DNA of 64,000 nt from Anagrus nilaparvatae (Eukaryota; Arthropoda; Insecta; Hymenoptera; Mymaridae): the NCBI GenBank assembly GCA_022575985.1, contig JAKSXM010000263.1, positions 5,994,001-6,058,000 on the forward strand. Reading direction: 5' to 3'. Both the position numbers and the translations under genes were made by a program. The notes beneath the pieces were generated by a model, which saw only the letters and a program-made list of their open reading frames with translations, made no database searches and had not been told where the DNA came from. Positions 31,870-44,357 of this stretch are shown here, piece after piece. Within the stretch, counting starts at the first letter, position 1. The number at the start of each line of letters is the position of its first letter.

Positions 31870-33060
31870 GCAATAAATTTTTTAATTTCAAAAAATTTTC
31901 AGAATCTCAAAAATTTTACCTGTCTATTTTTCTCTAAATTTTGTTTCAATTAAAATAATTTGATCACCCAACTACCTAAAATGACAACAATTTCCATCAG
32001 ATTAAAAAGATTCAACTCATATATATTTTCAACAATTTCCGATCGATCCGTGAAAGTTTAATATCTTCGGAAGGTTATATCATAACCCAAAAATTTCACC
32101 TGTTGACTTTTCACCAAATTTTGGATAAGTAAAAATAATTTTGTCATTTAGCTACCTAAAATAACAATGATTTCCAATCGGTTTTAAGAATTTATGTCAA
32201 ATAAATTTCCAGCAATTTACGATTGATCAATTAAATTCAATATCTTCGGTAGGTTATTAAAAAAAAAAAAAAATTATAAAATATTAAACAAAAAATTCAT
32301 AGTTGGTAAAAGTATTCAAAAATATTAATAGATAACATCAATTAAAAATAAAATAATTATTTTAAATTCAACAAAATTTGAAAACAAATAAAATGAGCGA
32401 ATCTTAAAAAAATTTCAAACCTAAAAAGCAAAAATTACATACAATTTATAAAAAAAAAGAGAAAATCATTATAATCATCATTCATAATTTAGAATATTTC
32501 CCAGAATTCATAAAAAAAACAACCGAATATTAATAGGAAACGACCTCTATCGTCAAAAAAGCACCAAATTTTCAACAAATAAATTTTTTAATTTCAAAAA
32601 ATTTTCAAAACCCCAAAAATTTTACCTGCCTATTTTTCTCTAAATTTTTGTTCAATTAAAATAATTTGATCAGCCAACTACCTAAAATGACAGCAATTTC
32701 CATCAGATAAAAAAGATTCAACTCATATATATTTTCAACAATTTCCGATCGATCCGTCAAAGTTCAATCTCTTCTTAAAGTGATAGCATAACCCAAAAAT
32801 TTCACCTGTTGACTTTTCACCAAATTTTGGATAGGTAAAAATAATTACATCATTTAGCTAACTAAAATTACAATAATTTCCAAAAGGTTTAAAGAATTTA
32901 TGTCACATAAATTTCCAGCCATTTGCGATTGATCAATTGAAACCGAAAATCATCGGTAAAAAAAAAAAATTTAAACTTGGAAAAAGTAATAAAAATATTC
33001 AAAAATAAATAATCATTTCAAATTCAAACCTAGTTAGCAGAAATTATATGCATCAAAAAG
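31870..33060. repeat. Extra diverged repeat copies in the right arm of Y
   Basis: Starting near 31870, sequence like 31375-31860 is repeated about twice with many substitutions. The last copy rejoins the terminal block at about 33060 (CCATGACGATGCAATTTATA). Arm A lacks this. It accounts for the longer right arm. Confidence 0.75.
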
Positions 33061-35444
33061 CCATGACGATGCAATTTATAAAAAAAGAGACTATAATTAT
33101 CATTATTAAAAAAAAATAGAAAAGGAGAGGCATCATCTTTCTCACTTACATCAAGGTCAGAGTACATATGTGTCTATTTCGCATTTTGCTGACGTCTGTG
33201 GTCTGTCCACAGTAGAACTATTACTACTTAAATTTACTAAAAACAGTATATTTAAAACCAAAGAATACCAATTTCAATTTTCAACATCTTTGAGCAGTTT
33301 ATTCGTTAAATATTCGGTTTTTTAAAAATTTGTATAAAAAAATAAACCAAAAAATTTTTTAATTCATTTTTCAACTCATTTTGAGGTTAAAAAACGTAAT
33401 TTTTAGCATTTTTGACGGTCTAAAAATTAGGATATCTCGGGACAGGGAAAAAACTCATTATTTTTACGCCCAGGAAAACTTAGCCTAAGACTACTTTTCA
33501 ATATGTACTCAGAAAAATGTCAACTTTTACGGTGCGTCACTGGCAATTTACAATTATGTAAAATAAATCGTGTTTTATTTTTTGATTATTTTATTATACC
33601 ATCTTAATATTTGCTTTAAATTTAAAATTAATTGTTTGGTTTTTTTTTGTTTACCTTAAATTTTTTCCATACAAAAACGATATTTCACCCATGCCAAAGG
33701 ACTTATTTCAATTTATTTCATGGAATAGGATGATCAACTTTTTGAAGAAAAACAAATTGAAGACACACCTTGCTGATACATTTCTTCGGGTTCCTTAGAC
33801 CATATAAAAAGACAAGCAAGTAAGGAATAGAAAAAATTTTGCTCGCAACATATTTTTTTTTTATTTCAAAGCCTCAGAATCACGTTTTTTAAATATTTTA
33901 AAATAACCAATTTTGGAATTTAAATTTATAAATTAAAATTGTTTTTTAAATAATGAAATTATATTTTTTCACTAGTCTAACATTTTAAATTTACTAAAAA
34001 CAGTATATTTAAAACCAAAGAATACCAATTTCAATTTTCAACATCTTTGAGCAGTTTATTCGTTAAATATTTGGTTTTTTAAAAATTTGTATAAAAAAAT
34101 AAACCAAAAAAATTTTTTCATTCATTTTTCAACTCATTTTGAGGTTAAAAAAAGTAATTTTTAGCATTTTTGACGGTCTAAAAATTGGGATATCTCGGGA
34201 CAGGGAAAAAACTCGTTATTTTCACGCCCAGGAAAACTTTGCCTAAGACTACTTTTCAATATGTACTCAGAAAAATGTCAACTTTTACGGTGCGTCACTG
34301 GCAATTGACAATTATGTAAAATAAATCGTGTTTTATTTTTTGATTATTTTATTATACCATCTTAATATTTGCTTTAAATTTAAAATTAATTTTTCCGTTT
34401 TTTTTTGTTTACCTTAAATTTTTTTCATACAAAAACGATATTTTACCCATGCCAAAGGACTTATTTCAATTTATTTCATGGAATAGGATGATCAAGTTTT
34501 TGAAGAAAAACAAATTGAAGACACACCTTGCTGATACATTTCTTCGGGTTCCTTAGACCATATAAAAAGACAAGCAAGTAAGGAATAGAAAAAATTTTGC
34601 TCGCAACATATTTTTTTTTTATTTCAAAGCCTCAGAATCACGTTTTTTAAATATTTTAAAATAACCAATTTTGGAATTTTAATTTATAAATTAAAATTAT
34701 TTTTTAAATAATGAAATTATATTTTATCACTAGTCTAACATTTTAAATTTACTAAAAACAGTATATTTAAATCCAAAGAATACCAATTTCAATTTTCAAC
34801 ATCTTTGAGCAGTTTATTCGTTAAATATTCGGTTTTTTAAAAATTTTTAAACTTGGGATTTTTCTAGCAGATTCAAATGGTGTTAAAAGCTGAACTAAAA
34901 AAGTATAACCTATTAGTTTTTCCCGCACAATCCGAATTCATTATTCATTTTAACATTTGGCGATGCTTTATAGGAGGAAAGTTCATTTGTTTTGTTTGTA
35001 GGGTAACAATTTTTTGGGAACCAAAGATTGATTGATTGATTGATTGATTGATATTGTCTTTATTTGTATATGTACAAAAATAGTTACGCTCTTATATTAG
35101 GTTTTAATTTTAATTATAATTTTAAGTATATGAATTTATTAATTTAATTATTAAAAGTGCAGATAAATAATATATAAAAAATTTTAATGATTGAAAATAT
35201 AAATATAAATATATAAAACATAATAAATTTCATTTAATTATCTGAAATATAAAATTAAGTTAATAATAACAACAATTATTCAGTGGTCAATTAGTCAATA
35301 TATAGTCAAAAAGTAAAGTAAATATGTCAATCTGTCAATATAGATCATTGTCAATAAGTGACTAAATAAAGTTATTTAAAATATAAAATAAAATAAAAAT
35401 AGTTATAATATAATTAATTATTTAATACTGAATTTGGTATCGTA

Positions 35445-37205
35445 TTATTGCTGTAAGTCTGACTCATATAAATACTGCCTTATTGCCTTCTTGAACCTAG
35501 AGAAAGGTGGCAAATCATGTATGCAAGGAGGAATATCATTCCAAAATTTTGAGTACGTTACTTGGAATGAGTTAAGAAAGATTTCAAGAAAAAATTTTCT
35601 GAATAATATTTACTAGAGTAACATACATTTCTTTCTCAGAAATTCGATAAAAAATTTCTACTTTCACAAAAGGGATTTTTATGTTGTTGCCTACCTCTAT
35701 TTCTAAGTTGAGCGGATTAAGACGGTTAACATAGGTAGATGTGCCAAAGAAAATAGCTGTTGTTTTCTTCTGATTGAGGCGGATCATAATATTTTCAGCC
35801 CATCTTGAGACTTTTCAGCTACCTGAGACAATGTTTCAATTCCAGATGATACTTTTTCAGGGGGAACCTGTACATAGACTTGAAGATCGTCTGCATAGAG
35901 TAGATAGAAGACTCCGTTAGGTAGATGAGATTTGAGGTCGCTTATATACAGGCAGAATAGCAACGGGCCCAGGACTTATCCTTGAGGGACCCCAAGGTTG
36001 GTAGTAAGCAAGTCTGAGCAAGATGTTTTAGAGGCCACCTGGAGTTGCCTGCCTTGTAAGTAGGATTTAATCCATAGCAAGGCCATTCTAGAAAAACCCA
36101 TGTCCCTTAACTTTATCAGAAGCTTGGATGGTGAGACCGAGTCAAAAGCCTTACTAAAGTCAAACTGAAGCAGAAGCGTGACAAATTTTCTCGCCATTCC
36201 ACGCCTGATATCAGTGAGTTTAATTAAGGTAGTCTCTGTGTTGCTAAATTGTCTGTAACCTGTCTGGAAAGGGTCAAGTAGCTTACTATTTCTTAAAAAT
36301 AATGTGATTTGATCATGGGCAAGCTTCTGAAGAACCTTAGATAGGAAGCATAATAAGGCTACTGGCCTAAAATCAGAAGGAGAAGATGGTAGTGCAACCT
36401 TTTTAATAGAAATTAAAACCGACGGTTTCCATAAACTGGGAAAAATTCCATATTTTAAAGATGAATTAAAAATTTGAACGAGCATTGGTCCAATGGTAGG
36501 TAGTGATTTAGCAATAATCTTTTGAGGTATGCCATCATCACCAGTTGCTTGAGAAGAAAAATGCGCTACAGCTAATATCACATCATTAAGGGTCACTTCC
36601 ACAAATCTAAAACCATTTTCAGAGACATTATCAACTAGCTGAGTAACATCTTCTATGTTTTCGAGTGCCGAGGTTGAGATGCTTGCAAAATAGGAATGAA
36701 GGTCATTAGGTGAAATACCATGAAGATCGCTTTTGGGTGTGGCTAGCAAACAGAAATGTCTTAGCTTACGCCATACATCTTGATTGTTATTCAATGCGTT
36801 ATCAATTTGATCACGATAGAATATGCTGTGAGCAATATCAGATGACGCTTCTATCTCATCAGAAAGAGAGATAAGTTCTTTGAGAAGAGTACTGTTCTTT
36901 GTTCTAAGGTAACGCTTTTCAGTTGCTTTGCGTTTGCTCACAAGTAATTGAATTTCGTCATTTGCCAAAGTTTGACGGACTGTCTTAGGATTAATGGTCT
37001 TAAGGGGTGCCAAATTGTCAATTGTCAGATGTAGGTTGTCATTGAGACAGTTTAGTGCTGACTCTAAATCAAGATCGGGTTCTAAAAACGGTTTCCACTC
37101 ACAATTAGTTAAAGCTTCATTGATAGCCTCTGGGGTCACGTCATTAAATTTACGAAAAGAAAAAGATTCATTTGGAGGTTTGGGGAGAAAGAGTTCAATC
37201 TCCAC
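35445..37205 (-). pseudogene. Reverse transcriptase region of the CR1/L2-like element
   Basis: 409 open residues (37205 to 35976) include FRPVALLCFLSKVLQKLAHD, the TGYRQFSNTETTLIKL block and FDFSKAFDSVSP. The frame stops at TAA (35973-35975) just after GVPQG. It continues in the same frame with VLGPLLF and the catalytic YADD at about 35890, then a second stop. A third segment at 35584-35787 (LNQKKTTAIFFGTS) and the C-terminal block at 35445-35560 complete the usual order, with an internal deletion. This is an inactive copy. Confidence 0.85.
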
Positions 37206-37248
37206 ATCAATGAGGTTGTGGTTAGTATGAAAAGGGGGGATCTTGTTA

Positions 37249-37880
37249 CTATGAGATAGAACCTAGAACCTTATCATTAGAGTCTACATAGATGACGTCA
37301 AGCCAAGTCTTAGGATCTTCTATGTCGGGGGGACGATGTGTTGCCCCATGTTGTACTACTTGTAAGGTAAGTTCGTCAGTTAGTCGATTTACAAAACCAC
37401 TGTCACTACTGTTGACAAGCAGGTCGGCATTTAGGTCACCCATTATTATCTTATGACTATAGGCGGAGAAATCGCGAAGATTATTTAAGAATTCAGGATC
37501 CACGTTAAAAGATATTTTTGGAGGCCTGCAGATGAGACAGATTAGCACAGGTGGAGTACCTTCACTCCATACTTTGCACATTAGATACTCAGTTTGTAGA
37601 GGATTGCCTAAACCTTCTGTGTCAGAGTGTGCTAGTAATTGGGCTCTAAGAGTATTACGTAATATACAGGATAGTTCCCACTCTCAGTGTTACGGTCCTG
37701 TATTAATGTGCTGTAACCTTTCACATCTACAATATGGTCGTCTATAATGTGACTTAGCCGAGATTCCGCTACCCCCATTATATCATAAGTGGGGTCATCA
37801 ACAAAAATTTCTCTAAATTGATTAATGTGTCCCTTAAGAGTTGTTGTATTTATAAAACCTACCTTCAGTGAAGTCTTTGT
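37249..37880 (-). pseudogene. Endonuclease region of the CR1/L2-like element
   Basis: Apurinic-type endonuclease signatures are visible in order: an N-terminal block near 37870 (KVGFINTTTLKGH), GVAESRLS near 37770, and IIMGDLNADLLVNS and LDVIYVD within 37249-37581. Frameshifts separate the first two from the third, and another shift lies between this region and the RT frame near 37250. Confidence 0.8.
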
Positions 37881-38680
37881 AGTATTATTATTGTCTAGTC
37901 ATATGTCAGTATGTGTGTTAGTTAGTGGGTCTGTGCTGTTACTATTGTTAGGAATTTAATTACTGGGTTCATGGGAATATAAAGTTTTAATAATTTTTAA
38001 ATCAGAAAAACTGTTAAAGAACTGTACTTGTGTAGTGTTATGCCAACGAGTCAAGAACTTGCCATCCTAATGCCAGACATATTTAAAACCAAGAGTTTTT
38101 GCAAATCTTTGAAGCGATTTGAATCTTTTGTATTCTTTTTTATAATCTTTTTTATTCTTCAGGTGAAAGAACTTCATTAATTATTAATTTCGTAGCTGGC
38201 ACTCGAGTGGCAAGATCTTGACTCAAAACCGAAAAGTCAAGGTCACGAGTATTAAAATAGTATAAGTCACGTTTACTTGTCATTATCTTTTTTACTCGAT
38301 TAGATGTTGTGAGACAAACAATAATTGAAGGAAAGCTTGCAGAGATTTTACTGTTTTTTTAGAATTTTTGTTGTTATTAGGGTCAGAACGTTCAGAGAGT
38401 TCAGTAGCATTTTAAGAAAATAAGAGTCTGGTGCTTACTATTTCTCTTTTTTTAAAAGTGGGGAGAATGCCACAAAGAATAAGGTAACACAACGTTATAA
38501 GATCATCATTTGATGAGAGCTTCATAAAACCTGCAATATAAATTTCAGTATTCTCTATGCAATTACTAATTGAAGTTAATTTATTGTTAGGTTGAATGCT
38601 GTAGTTTTTATTTCTACTGCTTAGTAGTCTTGATTTTTTACATTATTTGTGTATGTAGTTGGATTATTGCAAGATGCATT

Positions 38681-39205
38681 TTATATAGGTGTATTTGTGC
38701 ATGTGCTTTCTTGTGTTGTTTGTTCATTTTTTCTAATATTTGTATTAATATCTTTTTTTGTGTTATCAAGACTAAGATTAATAGGAACATTGTTGATATT
38801 AGAGCTAATTGATTTAAGATTATAATTATTAAATTTAATAAAATTATGATTTAAATTATTGTTAGATGAATATAAAAAATTAAGACTGTTATGATCGTTA
38901 TTATAATTATTGTTATTATTTAGTTTGTTATAATGAGATGATAAATTATAACATTTGTCTATATAAACCTCAGTCTGTGATAAATCTTGTGATGATTGAG
39001 TTGTAACTGTAGATTGTGATGGTACCTCAGGTTGTGGAAAGCTGTTTTTAAGTTGACTAATTTGATGTGAGAGACTTGTAGTAATATTGTCAACAAAGAG
39101 ATCAAGTTTTTGCTGCAGGCCCCTTTCCCATTCATTGAAGATAGTTTTAATATTATCCAAGCATGTACATGTGCACGTTGTAAAATTACTGCTATTATTA
39201 TTCAT
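38681..39205 (-). CDS. ORF1-like N-rich frame of the CR1/L2-like element
   Basis: 174 residues starting MNNNSSNFTTCTCTCLDNI. Residues about 15-60 could form a coiled coil (TIFNEWERGLQQKLDLFVDN); the second half is Asn-rich low complexity. Its place upstream of the endonuclease and on the same strand suggests ORF1. No RNA-binding domain is recognisable. The Asn tracts may come from decayed or AT-biased sequence. Confidence 0.45.
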   Translation of the reverse strand: MNNNSSNFTTCTCTCLDNIKTIFNEWERGLQQKLDLFVDNITTSLSHQISQLKNSFPQPEVPSQSTVTTQSSQDLSQTEVYIDKCYNLSSHYNKLNNNNNYNNDHNSLNFLYSSNNNLNHNFIKFNNYNLKSISSNINNVPINLSLDNTKKDINTNIRKNEQTTQESTCTNTPI

Positions 39206-41123
39206 AGAAATATGCTGATCTGATTAAATATTTTTGTCGCTATTTATGAACTAATTTAATACATGGTATATGAATAAATCACTTTCTTTAAAATAAATAT
39301 TAAAAATAAAAGTATTAGTATTTTTTAAAGAGATTTCATGAAATAAATTGAAATAAGTCCTTTGGTATGGGTGAAATATCGTTTTTGTATGAAAAAATAT
39401 AAGAAAGAAGACCATAATAAAAAAGACCCATACAAAAGCTAATTTTAGATATAAAATCAAATATTAAGATGGTATGATAAAATTATCAAAAAATAAAAAA
39501 TGATTTGTTTTACATAATCGTCAATTGCGAGTGACACACCCTAATTGTTTTTTCTGAGGGAATATTGAAAAGTAGACATTGGCAAAATTTTTCTGAGCGT
39601 GAAAATAACGAGTTTTTTCCCTGTCCCGAGATATCCCAATTTTTAGACCGTCAAAAATGCTAAAAATGACGTTTTTTAACCTCAAAATGAGTTGAAAAAT
39701 GAATAAAAAAATTTTTTTGGTTTATTCTTTTATACAAATTTTTAAAAAACCGAATATTTTACGAATAAACTGCTCAAAGATGTTGAAAATTGAAATTGAT
39801 ATTCTTTGGTTTTAAATATACTGTTTTTAGTAAATTTAAAATGTTAGACTAGTGAAAAAATATAATTTCATTATTTAAAAAATATTTTTAATTTATAAAT
39901 TAAAATTCCAAAATTGGTTATTTTAAAATATTTAAAAAACGTGATTCTGAGGCTTTGAAATAAAAAAAAAATATGTTTCGAGCAAAATTTTTTCTATTCC
40001 TTACTTGCTTGTCTTTTTATATGGTCTAAGGAACCCGAAGAAATATATCAGCAAGGTGTGTCTTCAATTTGTTTTCCTATTCCATGAAATAAATTGAAAT
40101 AAGTCCTTTGGCATGGGTGAAATATCGTTTTTGTATGGAAAAAATTTAAGATAAACATAAAAAAAACCAAACGATTAATTTTAAATTTAAAACAAATATT
40201 AAGATGGTATAATAAAATAATCAAAAAATAAAACACGATTTATTTTACATAATTATCAATTGCCAGTGACGCACCGTAAAAGTTGACATTTTTCTGAGTA
40301 CATATTGAAAAGTAGTCTTAGGCAAAGTTTTCCTGGGCGTGAAAAAAACGAGTTTTTTCTCTGTCCTGAGATATCTCTTTTTTTAGACCGTCAAAAAAGC
40401 TAAAAATAACGTTTTTTGAAGTTTTTAACCTGATAATCAGTTCAAAAATAAATTAAAAATTAATTTTAAACAAAAAATTTTGACACCAACTACGCCCCAA
40501 TCGGATGATTTAGTCCGGATATATTAATTTTGAAGTCAAAAAAAAGTTTGAACCTCCCCCGGTGAAAGCAGAGGGAATGGAGGGTGCCGGTCCTTGGAAT
40601 CTTATTTTTTATCGTAAACCATCATATTGAGTCAAAAAAATGTGGAAAATATGCTGGAGCCATAAAACCATACCTTATCCCGCAGTAGTCTTTTTTAATT
40701 TTTTTTCTTAAAATATTCAATAGCTTTTGCTATATCACTTATATAATAAATCTTTGTGGAGCTTTTATAAGCATGTCCACGCTCTTTAGAGTCCCTCCCC
40801 CCTCCAAATTAAATAATATGATAAATAAATATCTAAATATTGTAGACCCAATTTGTTTTTTACATTTCCATGTATATATAATTAATAATTTAATAAAATC
40901 AGATTAATAAGCATAAGAATCCTGGTGAAGCGTTGATAATATGAAGATCTTTAAAAAAAACTGCAATTAAAAATTGATACCTTTTTAACACCATCATCTC
41001 AAACTACTTGCTTGTACAAGAAATAACAATTTTAGCGACGTCTAATAATTCTGAAAATTTTTTTGAGAAAAGGGAAGAAAAATTTATAAGCATATATTTA
41101 CTTCCTTGTATATTTTAAATAAA

Positions 41124-41135
41124 TTTTATTTTTAT
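41124..41135 (-). promoter_or_regulatory. Possible poly-A signal of the kinesin-13 gene
   Basis: TTTATT on the plus strand (AATAAA on minus) about 250 bases after the stop codon. This is AT-rich DNA, so the site is only plausible. Confidence 0.25.
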
Positions 41136-41375
41136 GGAACTTAAATAGAATTGTAATTTTTAAAAAATTTCGAACGATTCATATGTTAACAAGAATAAAA
41201 CTCTGCTTTTTAAAAGAACATTTAACAACTCTTATTAAAGTATTCATACAAAAGTGTAAATAAAATATATTATTTTCTATAATATATTTTGTTTACAGGA
41301 ATGAAAAATATATAAAAGAATATTACACCATTAAAAAAAGTATTTCACACTTTGTACAAAGAAAATCTTAAAATT

Positions 41376-41527
41376 CTAAGGTTTTTGAAAAATTTTATTA
41401 CTAGTAATTTTCTGACTAATTTGCTCTTCTTGCATTAATTGATTTCTGAATTCCTGTACTTGCTTTAAGGCTTCATTAATGTTATCACGTTGCTTTGTTA
41501 GGATAATTTCCCATTTGTTGGCATAAT
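41376..41527 (-). CDS. Kinesin-13 (KIF2A/Klp10A-like), last coding exon
   Basis: On the minus strand a TTTCTTACAG acceptor precedes two bases that complete a split codon, then YANKWEIILTKQRDNINEAL and 29 more residues to TAG (41376-41378). The pattern matches the C-terminal coiled coil of kinesin-13 proteins, in which VDYD is followed by YATQLEAIL and later ALQEEEQ. Here the equivalents are YANKWEIIL and QLMQEEQISQKI. The exon at 63754-63928 supplies the preceding part, ending EVDYDQE plus one base, so the split codon reads Asp and the phase is exact. Kinesin-13 depolymerises microtubules; this tail supports dimerisation. The open frame running further upstream to 41684 is intron readthrough. 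Confidence 0.9.
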
Positions 41528-42037
41528 CTGTAAGAAATATATTGCATTTAAATAAGTTATAATAATTATAAATTAACATTAAATTATTTATTTTTTGCAG
41601 GAACATCGGTAGTGCGCCCTTTTTCATACTTCCACTTACACCCACACTAACGTAGGTACTGTAATATTCATTTAAAAGGTTCAATCTAACCTGAAGGAAT
41701 ATTTATTTTTTTGTTTAAATATAATATCAAATTTATGTTTCTATAGATAAATAAATTAAAAAACTATTTTAAATTATATTAATCTAAAATCCTTGTAGTA
41801 AAACATTATTTATATAATAAAAAGAATTTTTAATTTATCTTGTCATAATATTTTAACAGCGTGTTCTTTCTTTTTCTTATGCTTAGTAATTTGTATATCT
41901 CCATCTCTTACTTTTCAAAGAATTCAGTGGAGACTTTTTCTCTATCTTTATTTATTAAGGGCAAGTCAGATCCCATTACCGACTTTTCATCGTTTTGCTG
42001 CAGAAAATTGCATTTTTCTCCGAATTACCGCCGTTAA

Positions 42038-42513
42038 GGGAGTTGACGCGTGGAGGAAAGAAGATATATTTTTTTTCGGACTTCTTTCTTCCTCTCACGA
42101 GTTTCGTATAAGAAATTCCAAAATGTTATTGTTTATATTTCTGTAAATAAACTCCTAAGAACTCTGAAATTTTTTCAGTGTGTTTTTATAATAATAAATT
42201 ATATTTTAACTAAATATTATCAAAATCTGTTTTGTAAATTCTTTGTTTGGAGCTCTTAAAATCTCTTACGGTGAATAAGTATGTAATATAAATAAGTACG
42301 TATTGTACAAAATTTACAAAACAGATTTTGATAATATTTGGTTAAAATATAATTTATTATTATAAAAACACATTGAAAAAATTTCAGAGTTCTTAGGAGT
42401 TTATTTACAGAAATATAAACAAAAACATTTTGGAATTTCTTATACGAAACTCGTGAGAGGAAGAAAGAAGTCCGAAAAAAAATATATCTTCTTTCCTCCA
42501 CGCGTCAACTCCC
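42038..42513. mobile_element. TTAA-flanked long-hairpin MITE
   Basis: Ends GGGAGTTGACGCG and its complement, with TTAA on both sides (42034-42037 and 42514-42517). Arms of about 205 bp are almost perfect inverted copies around a ~65-bp loop. TTAA duplications are typical of piggyBac and Kolobok superfamilies; which one is not clear from the ends. Mirror-image small frames in the arms are not genes. Confidence 0.9.
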
Positions 42514-42517
42514 TTAA

Positions 42518-44350
42518 TCAAAATTCTAAAAAAAGGATTACATTATAAAATGGTTTATAAATACAATAGTTGATTTGATGTATTATTTTGCAGATTCATA
42601 TGCAAAAATTTTTGTCTGAAAAAATAAATCCGAGCAAGATCAAATTTTCCAAACAAAAATTTTACAAATAAGTCTACAAAAAAGTATTTAAAACGGTGCC
42701 AATCGAGTTGTAAATCATTTTTTTATGTTTTCCTTTTGGGAGTTTTTGAAAAGTTTAAGCGAATTAATTTTTATTAACAAAAGTAATGTTCATTAGTGGG
42801 TTATGACGATAAGAGTAACATGACAATTTCTGGTACTGACTGCGACTTTTAGTGTCCTTTTCGATTTTATTTTCTAAACACTCCCTATGAGGACACTTAA
42901 ATTTTATGCAAGGATGTGTTAGTAATTATGTATAGTGTGGTGTATATATGCACTAAAATCATATGAGATTGTGTTAGTACAGGATATGCCATACTATACT
43001 GTATAGTATAAAACTAGTATAAGGAACACGTGTAAATATTAACTCTGTGCATTTAAAAAAATATTTATTAAATAAATAAATACAACTTTTAAATCATTCT
43101 GAATGGTTTAGTAAAATATTTTATTCCTAAAAACTAGTATCTTTAAAAATAAGGATTTATTAAAATATGCAGCTTTTCGTATAATAATCTGTGAAATAAT
43201 TTTATTATGCGTTCTTTATTGTGTTCGAAAAAATGTTAATATTTTATATGCATGTCATATTTATATAATTATACAGATTTGTTTTAGTATTGGCATGTTC
43301 AGTTTATAAATTATTGACGAATCTTGTGTATATTTTTTTATTGTGCATGTACGTACACTTATATAAAATTTTTGGCATTTTTTACTCGTTGTGAGTATAA
43401 AAAAGCAATGCATGCTAGATGATATTGCTTTAAAATAAAGTATTTTAATACTTGCATAAATTAAAAAAAAATTAATTATTTATTTCGTGCATGGATTAAT
43501 AAAGACTGATTTGCTTTAATAAAAATATTTTGCAAGTATTTAAAAAAAAGATACTTATGTATTTTTTCTGCAAAATTACTTTTGTTTATCTTATTTTTAG
43601 AAAATAATAATATAAAATAAAAAAAAAAGATCAGAATAAAATTCAATAATGATCTGAAAAAAATTGCTTTTTTAGAATGCTTGATTTCTAATTTAATTGC
43701 TAAATGCAAAAATTTTACTAAATACTTTGGGAAAGACAATATTTTTTTGATTACCTTTTCAATATTTCACAAGCATGTTTTAAAAAATCAAATTTAGCGC
43801 GTAAGTTGAATTTTTTTTATTTTAGTGACCAAGTAAATACGAGTAGGCATGACTGTCGTATGTTTGACTAATCTGATCTGACTCGCCCTTAATGAAATAG
43901 TGTAGCATTCGTACTATATACAGGAAAAGAAATCACGGAGTAAATATAGTAAAAATATAAGCGTGATTAAATAAATACAAGAAATTTTTCAAATAAAATA
44001 TTTTATTACATAATTAATTAGAAAATTAAATTTTTGCAATTTAAAAACTGTATCAAGTATTTGAATATTAAATTATAAAAATAACTAATATCGGCTAAAA
44101 AAAATTTTGAAAAGTAAAAATATGCGTTTCATACTATTTGGTTTGCAATTAAATCTTAAAAAACAATTGATATGCTTTATAAGTTTGGTTTCAGATTTTA
44201 GTTCCTTTTAATAGAATATTTAATATTTTCTATGATTGCCCACTTAAATTACGGCACCCGGTAGGGGGCGCGACTAAGTTAAGTCCCTTAAACTTAGAAG
44301 CATTAATATACAGGAAATTGAGGTTTCTCTCTCTAATTTTGAGACCTTCA
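42518..44350. other. Intron sequence without supported features
   Basis: AT-rich. A TATAGTGTGG/ACTATACTG patch lies near 42930-43020. The 87-codon minus frame at 43476-43739 is AT-biased and hydrophobic without recognisable homology. Confidence 0.4.
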
Positions 44351-44357
44351 AGAGCTC

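Larger units (their letters stand above)
16578..33228. mobile_element. Y: 16.65-kb palindromic element with Polinton-like ends
   Basis: The ends are inverted repeats starting AGTAGTAATAGTTCTACTG and ending in the complement. TAAATT flanks both sides (16572-16577 and 33229-33234). An empty-site copy at about 33980 (TTTTAAATTTACTAAA) confirms the insertion point within X. The inverted similarity extends over about 4.8 kb (16578-21340 against 27254-33228, the right arm carrying about 1.2 kb of extra internal repeats). The centre holds a third arm (22970-26901), a degenerate gene and a captured Gypsy fragment. AG/CT ends, 6-bp duplication and size are Polinton/Maverick hallmarks, but none of the core genes (PolB, integrase, ATPase, protease, capsids) is visible. 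Best call: non-autonomous or rearranged Polinton-like element. An uncharacterised transposon type is the alternative. Confidence 0.6.
35026..39260 (-). mobile_element. Decayed CR1/L2-like non-LTR retrotransposon
   Basis: On the minus strand the order is: an N-rich ORF1-like frame, an endonuclease region, a reverse transcriptase, a C-terminal segment (DLPPFSRFKKAIRQYLYESD), an AATAAA, and a short tandem tail of ATCA repeats (35026-35052). Tails of short tandem repeats instead of poly-A are typical of CR1/L2-group elements. The endonuclease and RT are out of frame with each other, and RT carries a premature TAA. Sequence between about 35560 and 35620 is disturbed by a deletion. It sits in the centre of X, and X sequence resumes near 39300. 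The exact 5' end was not resolved. Confidence 0.8.
15670..40705. repeat. X: large inverted-repeat family with ~757-bp tandem units, interrupted by Y and a non-LTR element
   Basis: The left arm starts near 15670 and runs to 16577. It resumes after Y at 33229, continuing to about 34850 with near-tandem units (TTTACTAAAAACAGTAT starts at about 33233, 33988 and 34747; period about 757). The right arm is the reverse complement at about 39300-40705 and ends with the same TACTGCG...ATAAGGTATGG block as the left. Recurrent landmarks are GACGGTCTAAAAA, CGGTGCGTCACTGGCAATT and GGGTTCCTTAGACCATAT. No coding frame is shared between units. It is probably a non-autonomous foldback element; true ends and duplications were not resolved. 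Confidence 0.65.

Noticed and set aside
37532..37747. 71-codon plus-strand frame over the endonuclease region
   Set aside because: It is antisense to the non-LTR endonuclease remnant.
41643..41690. Extra kinesin exon bounded by CCTTCAG and GTGTAAGTGG
   Set aside because: The two confirmed exons already join in phase and align continuously with the family; adding it breaks the frame.
42050..42501. Mirror-image frames of 69 and 81 codons
   Set aside because: They are the two strands of the TTAA-flanked hairpin, with no family resemblance.
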